Assembly (NCBI GenBank): GCA_965220665.1 | Contig: CBDCQQ010000005.1 | Coordinates: 868,001 to 932,000 of the forward strand | Source of the DNA: JAJDZL01 sp965220665 | GTDB lineage: Bacteria > Pseudomonadota > Gammaproteobacteria > Arenicellales > JAJDZL01 | Direction of reading: 5' to 3' | DNA length: 64,000 nucleotides | Part shown: piece by piece, positions 15,874-23,904 of the stretch | Position numbering within the stretch: the stretch's first letter is position 1 | How the letters are laid out: each line of letters starts with the position of its first letter | The notes under the pieces: model-generated | Database searches by the model: none | What the model saw: the letters and a program-made list of their open reading frames with translations, nothing else | What the model was told of the DNA's origin: nothing | Made by a program: the position numbers and the translations under genes

Positions 15874-17160
15874 CGCTTTGTTCAGTTTCAAGATCTCTTC
15901 CAGGCGACAGGTCGTTCGCTGCAGCGCACCGCGGTTTTTTTCAAGTAACCGACTACCATTACTGATCTGTCGTTGCCGCAAGTCTGAGTCTTGCAATAGT
16001 CGACTCAGGGCTGGCTTGAGAGCCGCAAAGTCATTTACCCTTTCTCCAGCACCACTTTCAAGCACCAGCCGCGAAATTTCGCGAAAGTTCGACATGTCAG
16101 AACCAAACACCACGGGTGTTCCAACCAGAATGGGTTCCAGCACATTGTGACCCCCAACCGCTGCGAAACTGCCACCCACTATCGCGATATCTGATGCGGC
16201 ATAAAACTCCAGCAACTTTCCCATGGAGTCCACAAGTATCACATCCGCGTTAACTTTGGCATTACTGTGCCACTCACTAACCCGCGAAACGGAAAACCCA
16301 CAGTCAGAAATTTGCCGAAACACTCGATTGAAGCGTTCTGGATGCCGCGGCACGATCAGCAAAATCAATTCTGGAAAATCCACTCGCAGTTCAATCATCA
16401 ACTTCAAAAATTGATTTTCTTCACCTTCATGTGAACTACCAAGCACCACTGTCGGTCGGCTTGTTCCGCCCCAGCGTTCTCTCAATGCAGCCCCGGTTTC
16501 TTGAATGCCCTCAGGTGCTTTCATATCGAATTTGAGATTGCCTGTCACGTGTACCAAATCGCTGCTCGCACCAAGCGCAGTAATTCGCTCGGCATCCACT
16601 TTTGTTTGAACGCAAAACGCTGACACGTTCTTGAGTGCGTACCGACATAAAGGCAAAAAGAACCTTGCTCTGCTAAAGGTGGTGTCGGAAAGTCTGAGAT
16701 TAACAAAAGCAACAGGAATTTTTCGTATTCTCGACACGCACAAAAAATTGGGCCACAATTCCGTTTCAGCAATGATGACCGCACAAGGCTTCACCACACC
16801 GAGTGCCCGATTGACAACAATTCCGCTATCAACTGGCGCATAGATTTGTGAAACACGACCACCAAAAAGCCTCTTGATCTGTGCTGACCCGGTTGGTGTA
16901 ACGCAGCTGAGAAGTATTGGCACATCGGAATTTTCAAGCAGGTATTCAACCAGTGGCCGTACTGCATTGACTTCTCCGACCGATACGGCATGAATCCAAA
17001 TGGACCCGGGACTCAGGTGCGAAGGAAGATACCCGAATCGTTCAGTCAAACGTTGCCAGTATTCCCGACGGGTAACACCCCGGATCAGAAAACGCACCAG
17101 CACAAATGGCAGCAACAGATTGATCAGAACCCGATAGAAGAGTGAGTAAATTTGTCCCAT
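15865..17160 (-). CDS. waaA: 3-deoxy-D-manno-octulosonic acid (Kdo) transferase
   Basis: GT30-family glycosyltransferase of about 431 residues that adds Kdo to lipid A precursor at the inner membrane. I place the start at the ATG at 17160 because it gives the normal N terminus (MGQIYSLFYRVLINLLLPFV, a membrane anchor); the longer frame from 17211 runs into hemF. Visible are WIHAVSVGEVNAVRPL with the catalytic Glu, IIAETELWPNF, GNLKFDM and VLGSSHEGEE. The C-terminal nucleotide-sugar half has VGGSFAAVGGHNVLEP. It is convergent with tolC (stops overlap) and starts 1 base after hemF ends. Confidence 0.94.
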   Translation of the reverse strand: MGQIYSLFYRVLINLLLPFVLVRFLIRGVTRREYWQRLTERFGYLPSHLSPGSIWIHAVSVGEVNAVRPLVEYLLENSDVPILLSCVTPTGSAQIKRLFGGRVSQIYAPVDSGIVVNRALGVVKPCAVIIAETELWPNFLCVSRIRKIPVAFVNLRLSDTTFSRARFFLPLCRYALKNVSAFCVQTKVDAERITALGASSDLVHVTGNLKFDMKAPEGIQETGAALRERWGGTSRPTVVLGSSHEGEENQFLKLMIELRVDFPELILLIVPRHPERFNRVFRQISDCGFSVSRVSEWHSNAKVNADVILVDSMGKLLEFYAASDIAIVGGSFAAVGGHNVLEPILVGTPVVFGSDMSNFREISRLVLESGAGERVNDFAALKPALSRLLQDSDLRQRQISNGSRLLEKNRGALQRTTCRLEEILKLNKASE

Positions 17161-17161
17161 C

Positions 17162-18094
17162 TTACCCGGATCGAACTGAAACCCAATCGCGCGGAGTAAG
17201 AAAGTCGTCAATCAAGCGATGTTCTTCGCTTCCGGGTTCAGCTGTCCAGTCATATTTCCAGGTGACTGCAGGTGGCAAAGACATCAGTATCGACTCGGTT
17301 CGTCCGCCAGACTGCAATCCGAAAAGCGTACCTCGATCATAAACCAGGTTGAATTCCACATAACGCCCGCGACGCATGCATTGAAACTCCCGCTCCCGGC
17401 TGCCATAGGATAAACTGCGCCGCCGCTCAACGATGGGAATATAAGCCTTTAGGAAATGGTCTCCAACACTTTGCATGAATCGGAAGGCATTCTCAAATCC
17501 ACCGTCCGTGTAGTCATCAAAAAAGATTCCGCCAATACCACGCGCTTCTTCCCGGTGTTTCAGGTAAAAGTACTCATCACACCAGGATTTCAACCGCAGA
17601 TACAACCCTTCACCGAAACCCTCACAGGCATCAGCTGCCGTTCGATGCCAGTGTACAGCGTCTTCGACAAATCCATAGTATGGCGTCAGGTCAAAGCCAC
17701 CACCAAACCACCACTTTCGTTTGTCGACGTGAATGAACCGGACATTCATGTGAGTGGTGGGTACGTAAGGGTTCATTGGATGGAGCACCAGCGAAACCCC
17801 CATGGCTGAAAACGGCTTGTCTTTGAGGTCGGTTCGCTTTACAGTTGCAGCTCTCGGTAATTTGACACCGTGGATGGACGAGAAATTTACACCTGCTTTT
17901 TCAAATATTTCACCTCTCTCAAGCACCCGGCTTGTACCACCTCCACCGCCTGAGTACTCCCATCGGTCCTCAAAAAATCGATCTGAATCGCATAAAGATT
18001 CAAGCGTGTGGCAAATATTGTTCTGGAGTGTGCGCAGGTAAGTCTCTACGCGCTCCGCATCAATCGACTCCAATTCTACAGAATCAGTCACCAT
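17162..18094 (-). CDS. hemF: Oxygen-dependent coproporphyrinogen III oxidase
   Basis: 310-residue aerobic HemF, which converts coproporphyrinogen III to protoporphyrinogen IX with O2. Landmarks in order are GGGGGTSRVLERGEIFEKAG, VLHPMNPYVPTTHMN, WWFGGGFDLTPYY, HREEARGIGGIFFDD, GRYVEFNLVYDRGT and GLQSGGRTESILMSLPP. Length is normal. It lies between tsaC (12-base gap) and waaA (1-base gap) in a tight minus-strand run. Its presence implies growth with oxygen despite the nitrate reductase nearby. Confidence 0.97.
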   Translation of the reverse strand: MVTDSVELESIDAERVETYLRTLQNNICHTLESLCDSDRFFEDRWEYSGGGGGTSRVLERGEIFEKAGVNFSSIHGVKLPRAATVKRTDLKDKPFSAMGVSLVLHPMNPYVPTTHMNVRFIHVDKRKWWFGGGFDLTPYYGFVEDAVHWHRTAADACEGFGEGLYLRLKSWCDEYFYLKHREEARGIGGIFFDDYTDGGFENAFRFMQSVGDHFLKAYIPIVERRRSLSYGSREREFQCMRRGRYVEFNLVYDRGTLFGLQSGGRTESILMSLPPAVTWKYDWTAEPGSEEHRLIDDFLTPRDWVSVRSG

Positions 18095-18106
18095 TCAGTA
18101 CTCCAT

Positions 18107-18664
18107 TCAGCCAGCTCGCAACACCTGTCCGCTCACAGCATCCGTAATTCGGGTTGGATTTTTTTGATGACCCAACGAGCCACGCACCACAAAATCCAGC
18201 GATTCTCCCAGACACCGAGCGACTTCTCTGTGTGTGCGAATCGGCATCTGACCATGTCGATTAGCACTGGTTGAGACAATCGCGCAACCAGCCAGACGGC
18301 TGAGGTGTGCAGACCCTGGATGCGCAGTAACACGGACAGCGACAGTCTGTGTGGATGTACGAAGTGAGACAGGCATTCTCCTGCTGGCTGGAAAAATCCA
18401 CGTGTAGGGTCCCGGCCAACTGGCGACAGCCGGGTCCATCATCGACTCCTGACGCAGTTCAATAAATGGCAGTAGCTTATTCACATGATCGGCAATCAGA
18501 ATCAAACCCATTCCTCGCGGCCGGTTCTTGATCCGCACCACACGTCGAACTGCAATTTCATTGAACGGGTCGCAGCCTATTCCGAAACATGCTTCCGTCG
18601 GGTAGGCAATGACTGCCCCCCTGGAGATGAGTTTTGCTCCGGTTGCGACATCAATCAGGTTCAA
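18107..18664 (-). CDS. tsaC: Threonylcarbamoyl-AMP synthase
   Basis: 185-residue Sua5/YrdC/TsaC protein that makes threonylcarbamoyl-AMP for the t6A37 modification of ANN-decoding tRNAs. Key stretches are GAVIAYPTEACFGIGCDP, KNRPRGMGLILIA (the Lys-Arg loop), PGPYTWIFPA, TVAVRVTAHP and IVSTSANRHGQMPIRTH. The short length without an extra C-terminal domain identifies TsaC rather than Sua5. It sits 10 bases after purE and 12 before hemF, part of a run that is common in gammaproteobacteria. Confidence 0.94.
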   Translation of the reverse strand: MNLIDVATGAKLISRGAVIAYPTEACFGIGCDPFNEIAVRRVVRIKNRPRGMGLILIADHVNKLLPFIELRQESMMDPAVASWPGPYTWIFPASRRMPVSLRTSTQTVAVRVTAHPGSAHLSRLAGCAIVSTSANRHGQMPIRTHREVARCLGESLDFVVRGSLGHQKNPTRITDAVSGQVLRAG

Positions 18665-18673
18665 TTGTGTTTG

Positions 18674-19180
18674 TTAACCCCCACTGGCCTGAGGCAAATT
18701 CTCGTTCTTTGCCAGTACCGATGCGCGGTTGGTATCTCGATAATTCACGAGTGCTACAGCGATATCTTCATCACCCAGAGCCAGAATTCGTGCTGCCAGA
18801 AACGCAGCATTCTTTGCACCAGCACTGCCTATTGCAACACAGGCAACAGGCACCCCGCCTGGCATCTGCACTGTTGCCAGTAGTGCATCCATACCGCCCA
18901 ATGAACCAGCGTCCAATGGTACGCCAATCACAGGTTTAAGTGTGTGTGCTGCAACTGCGCCAGCTAGATGCGCTGCTAGACCAGCTGCAGCGATATAGAC
19001 CGCGCAACCCCGTGCACCAGAGTCCTCCAGATACTGACGAACTTCGTCGGGTGTGCGATGTGCCGACAGAATTCGAAGCTCCCAATGGACTCCAAGGCTG
19101 TCCAGCGTGTCAATCGTTGATTGCATCACTTTCAGGTCCGAATCGGATCCAAGCATTACTGCAACAAAATTCTTAGTCAA
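18674..19180 (-). CDS. purE: N5-carboxyaminoimidazole ribonucleotide mutase
   Basis: 168-residue class I PurE, which converts N5-CAIR to CAIR in purine synthesis. It shows VAVMLGSDSDLKVM, LSAHRTPDEVRQYL with the catalytic His, the loop AAGLAAHLAGAVAAHT, GVPLDAGSLGGMDALLATVQ and the ending AAFLAARILAL. Class I PurE needs the ATP-dependent PurK partner, which is not adjacent and should lie elsewhere. It lies 11 bases after purD. Confidence 0.95.
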   Translation of the reverse strand: MTKNFVAVMLGSDSDLKVMQSTIDTLDSLGVHWELRILSAHRTPDEVRQYLEDSGARGCAVYIAAAGLAAHLAGAVAAHTLKPVIGVPLDAGSLGGMDALLATVQMPGGVPVACVAIGSAGAKNAAFLAARILALGDEDIAVALVNYRDTNRASVLAKNENLPQASGG

Positions 19181-19191
19181 TGTAACCTCCT

Positions 19192-20490
19192 TTATGCGGT
19201 TGAAGTAGTCGTACCATGTAAAGCACGTGCACCAATGTCGGTTCGAAATTGCATATCCTCAAAATGGATATCCTTGATTGAATCGTAGGCTGCGTGCTGT
19301 GATGTGGCAATATTCTCTCCGAGTGCTGTAACACACAATACGCGACCACCACTGACGGTGAACTCGCCAGCCTCATTCATCGCAGTTCCTGCATGGAATA
19401 CCTTGACCTGATCACTGCCCGGACTTTCAAGCCCCGAAATTGTTGCACCTTTTCTATAACTTCCGGGATAACCGCCAGACGCGATTACAACTCCAAGCGC
19501 AGCGCGGGGGTCCCATTTCGCACTAACAGAGCCTAGATTTCCTTTTAGTGCCGCACTCAACAATTCGACCAAGTCGGATTTCAGACGCACCATAATCGGT
19601 TGTGTTTCCGGATCGCCCATTCGGCAATTGAATTCAAGTACCTGCGGAACTCCTTCTGGACTAATCATCAGTCCGGCATACAAAAATCCGGTATAGCGTA
19701 TACCCTCTCGCAAAAGACCAGTAACAGTTGGCTGAATGATGCTTGTCATTATGGTGCATTCCATATTGGCATCGATGATGGGGGCTGGTGAATAGGCTCC
19801 CATGCCGCCGGTATTTGGTCCAAGGTCCCCGTCCAGTGCACGTTTATGATCCTGTGACGTGGCAAGTGGCAGTACGTCTTCACCGTCAACAATACAAATA
19901 AAACTGGCTTCTTCTCCTTCCAGGCACTGCTCAATCACCACCCGACTACCAGCCTTACCGAAACGATTGTGCTCCAGCATATCGCCAACTGCCTGTTTGG
20001 CTTGTTCCACGCTTTCAGAAACGATAACACCCTTGCCCGCGGCAAGCCCATCCGCTTTGACTACAATCGGCGCACCAACCTCCTCGATATATTGATTGGC
20101 TTCGCTGACGGACTCGAAGGTCTGGTAACGAGCGGTTGGAATTTGGTTGCGGACGAGAAACTGCTTGGTGAAATCTTTGGACCCTTCAAGTTGCGCAGCC
20201 TCTTTGGATGGGCCGAAGCAGCGCAGCCCCTGCTCTTGAAAGCGATTAACAATACCCTCTGTCAGCGGTGCTTCCGGTCCCACAACGGTCATTTCGATGT
20301 GCTCCTCATGAGCAAAGTTTAGTAGCGCATCGATATCTTCCGCACCAATGTCTATGTTTGAGACTTTCGGTTCATTCGCGGTACCAGCATTACCTGGCGC
20401 AACAAACACCTCATTTACTTGTAATGAGTCTGCAACCTTCCAGGCTAGGGCGTGTTCCCTACCACCCCCGCCAACAATTAGGACCTTCAT
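19192..20490 (-). CDS. purD: Phosphoribosylamine-glycine ligase
   Basis: 432-residue ATP-grasp enzyme that joins phosphoribosylamine and glycine to give GAR. It begins MKVLIVGGGGREHALAWKVA and contains VGPEAPLTEGIV, FTKQFLVRNQIPTARY, PIVVKADGLAAGKGVIVS, EEASFICIVDGE, HKRALDGDLGPNTGGMGAYS and the metal-site strand VLEFNCRMGDPETQ. Length matches the family. It lies between purH (15-base gap) and purE in one transcription unit. Confidence 0.97.
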   Translation of the reverse strand: MKVLIVGGGGREHALAWKVADSLQVNEVFVAPGNAGTANEPKVSNIDIGAEDIDALLNFAHEEHIEMTVVGPEAPLTEGIVNRFQEQGLRCFGPSKEAAQLEGSKDFTKQFLVRNQIPTARYQTFESVSEANQYIEEVGAPIVVKADGLAAGKGVIVSESVEQAKQAVGDMLEHNRFGKAGSRVVIEQCLEGEEASFICIVDGEDVLPLATSQDHKRALDGDLGPNTGGMGAYSPAPIIDANMECTIMTSIIQPTVTGLLREGIRYTGFLYAGLMISPEGVPQVLEFNCRMGDPETQPIMVRLKSDLVELLSAALKGNLGSVSAKWDPRAALGVVIASGGYPGSYRKGATISGLESPGSDQVKVFHAGTAMNEAGEFTVSGGRVLCVTALGENIATSQHAAYDSIKDIHFEDMQFRTDIGARALHGTTTSTA

Positions 20491-20505
20491 GTGAAATCGC
20501 TCTTG

Positions 20506-22065
20506 TTAGTGACGAAAGTGTCGCATTCCGGTGAATAACATAGCAATGCCATGTTCGTTAGCTGCTTCAATCACTTCCGAATCTCGCAGTGAGCCGCCTG
20601 GTTGGATGATGGCTGTAATTCCGGATTCTGCTGCTGTATCGATACTGTCTCTAAAGGGAAAAAACGCATCTGACGCCATCACGGCACCAGAGACTTCAAG
20701 TCCAGCATCTGCTGCTTTTGAAGCAGCGATTTTTGCAGAATCCACCCGACTCATCTGTCCGGCACCAATGCCTATGGTTGTTTGACCTTTTGCATACACA
20801 ATCGCGTTTGACTTGACGTGCTTGGCTACTGTCCAGGCAAACATAAGGTCACTCAATTCTGTATTACTGGGCATTCGATGCGAAACAACATCCGGTTCGG
20901 TTCCAGCCAGCAGTAGAGTATCTGGCGACTGTACGAGCAACCCACCGCAGGCAGTACTGAGACGGAATTTTGGCGGTTTACTATACACCTTTGCATGCTC
21001 CAGCATCCGAATATTTGGTTTCATTTGCAAAGCCGTCAGTGCCTGCGCGGTCACACTGGGGGCCAATATGACTTCAACGAATTGGTTTTGCAAAATTGAT
21101 TCAGCGGTTGGTCCATCAAGCGGGCGATTGATCGCAATGACTCCACCAAACGCTGATGTCGGATCGGTCTGGTAGGCTAGTTCGTACGCTTTGGCCACGT
21201 CAATCGCGGTTGCTACACCGCAGGGTGTTGCATGTTTGATGATGACACAAGCTGGCTCGGTAAATTCTGCCACGCAATTGTAGGCAGCATCGACATCCGC
21301 AACATTGTTGAACGACAGCGGTTTGCCCTGGTGCATCATTGCCTGCCGGAGCCAGCTGCTTTCATCGTTGGTTGCTAGGTAGAACGCGGCAGACTGGTGA
21401 GGATTCTCGCCGTAGCGCATTTCCATCTGCTTCGTGAATGACAGATTCAGAGCATCCGGAAAAGACTCGCTACCAAAGTTGACGGCAGAAAGATAGTTTG
21501 AGATGACTGCATCATATTGCGAGGTCCTTTCGTAGGCTTTTAACGCCAGCTGCATGCGAGTTTCGCTGCGTATCCCGCCAAATTCTTTCATTTCCGTCAA
21601 AACTGTGGTGTAATCATTTGGATCAATAACAACAACGGTATGAGCGAAGTTTTTAGCGGCCGCCCGAATCATGGCTGGCCCACCGATATCAATATTTTCG
21701 ATCGCTGTCTCAAGCGAGGTATTGGGATTGGCAGTGACGCTTTCGAATGGATAGAGGTTCGTCACAACCAGGTCAATTGGGTGGATGTCATTGTCCTGCA
21801 TCTCATCCCTGTCCACATCCGGTCTGCCAAGTATTCCGCCGTGAATTTTCGGATGCAACGTCTTCAGTCTGCCGCCTAACAACTCCGGAAACCCAGTGTA
21901 GTCAGAAACTGCTATGACATCGATTCCGTTCTCGGCCAGCAGAGACGCGGTGCCACCTGTCGAAAGAATCTGGACACCTTTTGCCGTCAGCGCGTTGGAA
22001 AAATCAACAATCCCCTGCTTGTCCGACACACTGATCAGGGCGCGCTGCGGTTTGATTACAGTCAT
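20506..22065 (-). CDS. purH: Bifunctional AICAR transformylase / IMP cyclohydrolase
   Basis: 519-residue PurH for the last two steps to IMP. I chose the ATG at 22065: the family N terminus (KPQRALISVSDKQGIVDF) begins there, and the 11 codons upstream start with TTG. The N-terminal MGS-like IMP cyclohydrolase domain spans about residues 1-195 (STGGTASLL, GGRLKTLHPKIHGGIL). The transformylase domain carries MRYGENPHQSAAFY, CVIIKHATPCGVA with the catalytic Lys-His, DAFFPFRDSID and the ending MLFTGMRHFRH. It follows fis by about 45 bases. Confidence 0.96.
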   Translation of the reverse strand: MTVIKPQRALISVSDKQGIVDFSNALTAKGVQILSTGGTASLLAENGIDVIAVSDYTGFPELLGGRLKTLHPKIHGGILGRPDVDRDEMQDNDIHPIDLVVTNLYPFESVTANPNTSLETAIENIDIGGPAMIRAAAKNFAHTVVVIDPNDYTTVLTEMKEFGGIRSETRMQLALKAYERTSQYDAVISNYLSAVNFGSESFPDALNLSFTKQMEMRYGENPHQSAAFYLATNDESSWLRQAMMHQGKPLSFNNVADVDAAYNCVAEFTEPACVIIKHATPCGVATAIDVAKAYELAYQTDPTSAFGGVIAINRPLDGPTAESILQNQFVEVILAPSVTAQALTALQMKPNIRMLEHAKVYSKPPKFRLSTACGGLLVQSPDTLLLAGTEPDVVSHRMPSNTELSDLMFAWTVAKHVKSNAIVYAKGQTTIGIGAGQMSRVDSAKIAASKAADAGLEVSGAVMASDAFFPFRDSIDTAAESGITAIIQPGGSLRDSEVIEAANEHGIAMLFTGMRHFRH

Positions 22066-22110
22066 TGAGGTGTGATGCAATCGAGATGCATTAACCAAGG
22101 GCGGTGCAAC

Positions 22111-22371
22111 TTACTGCTCTCTAGGAATGCCGTAATAGTCAAGTTTCTTTCTTAAAGTTGCGCGGGAAATGCCCAATATGTTTGCGGTGCGTGTAATGTT
22201 TCCCTTTGTGTGCGACATAACATATTCGAAAAGATGACGCTCCAACTCTTCAACCATCTGCTGGTACAGCTCTGTGGGTTCCGTCCCCTTGAGATCAGAA
22301 AAATAGCGCTTGAGCGAGCGCTTGATATATCGGCCGAATGACTTGATATTTTTGACCTTTTTTCTGGCCAT
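22111..22371 (-). CDS. fis: DNA-binding protein Fis
   Basis: 86-residue nucleoid-associated protein. The C-terminal helix-turn-helix is the Fis type, also shared by NtrC-family regulators: GNITRTANILGISRATLRKK. The dimerisation helices are in LYQQMVEELERHLFEYVMSH. The basic N terminus (MARKKVKNIKSFGRYIKRSL) differs from enterobacterial Fis. Immediate linkage to purH is the standard fis-purH order of many gammaproteobacteria. The usual dusB partner upstream is missing; a divergent GntR gene lies there instead. Confidence 0.93.
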   Translation of the reverse strand: MARKKVKNIKSFGRYIKRSLKRYFSDLKGTEPTELYQQMVEELERHLFEYVMSHTKGNITRTANILGISRATLRKKLDYYGIPREQ

Positions 22372-22622
22372 TCGATAAACAGCTTCCCTGATTTCCTCAA
22401 ATAGTCAAATCGATATACAGTCAGACGCAACCTGACCATATCAAAAATACTAGGTCCGGCGGCGGACAGGTAACAGAACTCAGTGAGACCGCCCGAAAAC
22501 AATATAATTAACGATACGTTGCAATGGAAGCGATGGCGTATCGGCAATTGCACAACATGGACAGTGCTGCCGGACACTATTTCATTTTACCTATCTTTTG
22601 ACAGGGTGCGGTACATTTTCAA

Positions 22623-23297
22623 ATGGGTTTGTCAATAGATCGCCTCAAGGATCCCGAAGTTCTGAAAGATAAGGCCTATCGGTCTTTGAGGGATGCGATA
22701 TCGTCTCTCGATGTGTATGACGCTGAAGTCGATTTGCGTCTGGATGAACGAACGCTGGCTCAACAGCTAGGTGTCAGTCGCACGCCCATACGGGAGAGTC
22801 TAATTCGACTGGAAAATGAGGGCTTTGTTAAAACGATACCGCACAAAGGCGCATTTGTGGTGCGCAAAACACTTGAAGAGGTCATTGACATGGTGCATGT
22901 TTGGGCTGCACTTGAATCAATGGCGGCCAGATTGCTAACGGTTCGTGCGAGTGATGAGAGCATCGCCAAACTCAGGGAGCTATTTTCGACTTATGACGGC
23001 TCGAAGTCACAGGCGAAAATAAACGAATATTCTGAAACGAACATTGAGTTTCACCGAACCATCATTGAAATGAGCCGTTGTAAACCGCTCATGGATATTT
23101 CCGAAAATCTGTTTTTGCATCTGAAAACGATTCGTCTACGAAGCATCTCCGATCCAGAACGCGCCAAGCATTCTATCATCGACCACATTCACATTATTGA
23201 CGCTCTTGAGGCTCGTGATGCAGGCACAGCAGAAACACTAGTCCGAAATCATACGCTTCGGCTAGCTGAGCAGATTGAGAAACACTGGAATTTTTAG
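22623..23297 (+). CDS. GntR-family (FadR/FCD) transcriptional regulator
   Basis: 224-residue regulator. The N-terminal winged helix (about 17-85) has RTLAQQLGVSRTPIRESLIR and LENEGFVKTIPHKGAFV. The C-terminal FCD domain (about 95-220) shows the metal-binding pattern: D/N near VHVWAALESMAARL, H in EFHRTIIEMS, H in DHIHIIDALEARD and H in VRNHTLRL. FCD regulators usually sense small carboxylates. The target is unknown: it is divergent from fis, and narK lies 600 bases downstream on the same strand. Confidence 0.88.
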   Translation: MGLSIDRLKDPEVLKDKAYRSLRDAISSLDVYDAEVDLRLDERTLAQQLGVSRTPIRESLIRLENEGFVKTIPHKGAFVVRKTLEEVIDMVHVWAALESMAARLLTVRASDESIAKLRELFSTYDGSKSQAKINEYSETNIEFHRTIIEMSRCKPLMDISENLFLHLKTIRLRSISDPERAKHSIIDHIHIIDALEARDAGTAETLVRNHTLRLAEQIEKHWNF

Positions 23298-23904
23298 GGA
23301 GTACGGTATCCTAAATTTTTACCGTTTCTTACTGACGGAAAGTTGTGTAGAATCCAACTAATTGACATGCTTCTGTAGATGACTGAGTAATGTAGTGCGA
23401 CAATTACACATTTCTTGTTGAATTTGTTGCGGAGGGAAGCTGTCAATGAAACAACAACCCACGAATTTTCTCAAATGGTGTACAAAACACGCCATTGAAA
23501 AGGTTTGCAGGGAAACTCTGGCACACCAACGCTGGCGCAGCGGATTCCTCTACCCAAAGTGTGACCATTCGCGTGCTAACCAACTGAAATACATAAGCGC
23601 CCACAAAGTTGATCAAAATTTGTCTTCGGTTCATTTCGTGACCAGCAACTTCAAAGATTTATCGGGGGCACTTTTCAGGTTGTGTCGCACAAAAACCACA
23701 AAAGTACATTGATGCGTTCGTGTTCCGTTTTAATTGCCGATATTGGGCAGATTAGTTGCCAATTCGGTTCTACACTCAAACATTTGTAGCGACATGAAAC
23801 TTTATTTCCTACAAATGAGATGGATAAGCAGGTTTGAATATCTACAATCCGAATTCGACGTCTCAATGAGATTTATCATGGGTTTCTAAGGAGGCTACCA
23901 TAAG
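23298..23904. other. Long leader ahead of the nitrate operon with a possible IS fossil
   Basis: Holds a possible IS1595-type fragment (23446-23712, listed separately). TTGATCAA occurs near 23606, but it lacks the four-base spacer of an FNR box. I found no convincing FNR/NarL site or terminator. A strong AAGGAGG lies just ahead of the narK start. Confidence 0.4.
23446..23712 (+). pseudogene. Possible IS1595-type transposase N-terminal remnant
   Basis: 88-codon frame with a good ribosome site (GGAGGGAAG). It reads NFLKWCTKHAIEKVCRETL, HQRWRSGFLYPKCDHSRAN and LKYISAHKVDQNLSSVHFVT. This echoes the N terminus of IS1595/ISSpo3-type transposases (RWPxGFVCPKCGHS...SRHKVYQC..C.HQTS), with two of the four zinc cysteines lost and no catalytic domain. 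It is probably a degraded relic; alternatively a small unknown protein. Confidence 0.4.

Noticed and set aside
23598..23625. FNR box at TTGATCAA upstream of narK
   Set aside because: The half sites abut without the required four-base spacer, and the position is about 300 bases from the start.
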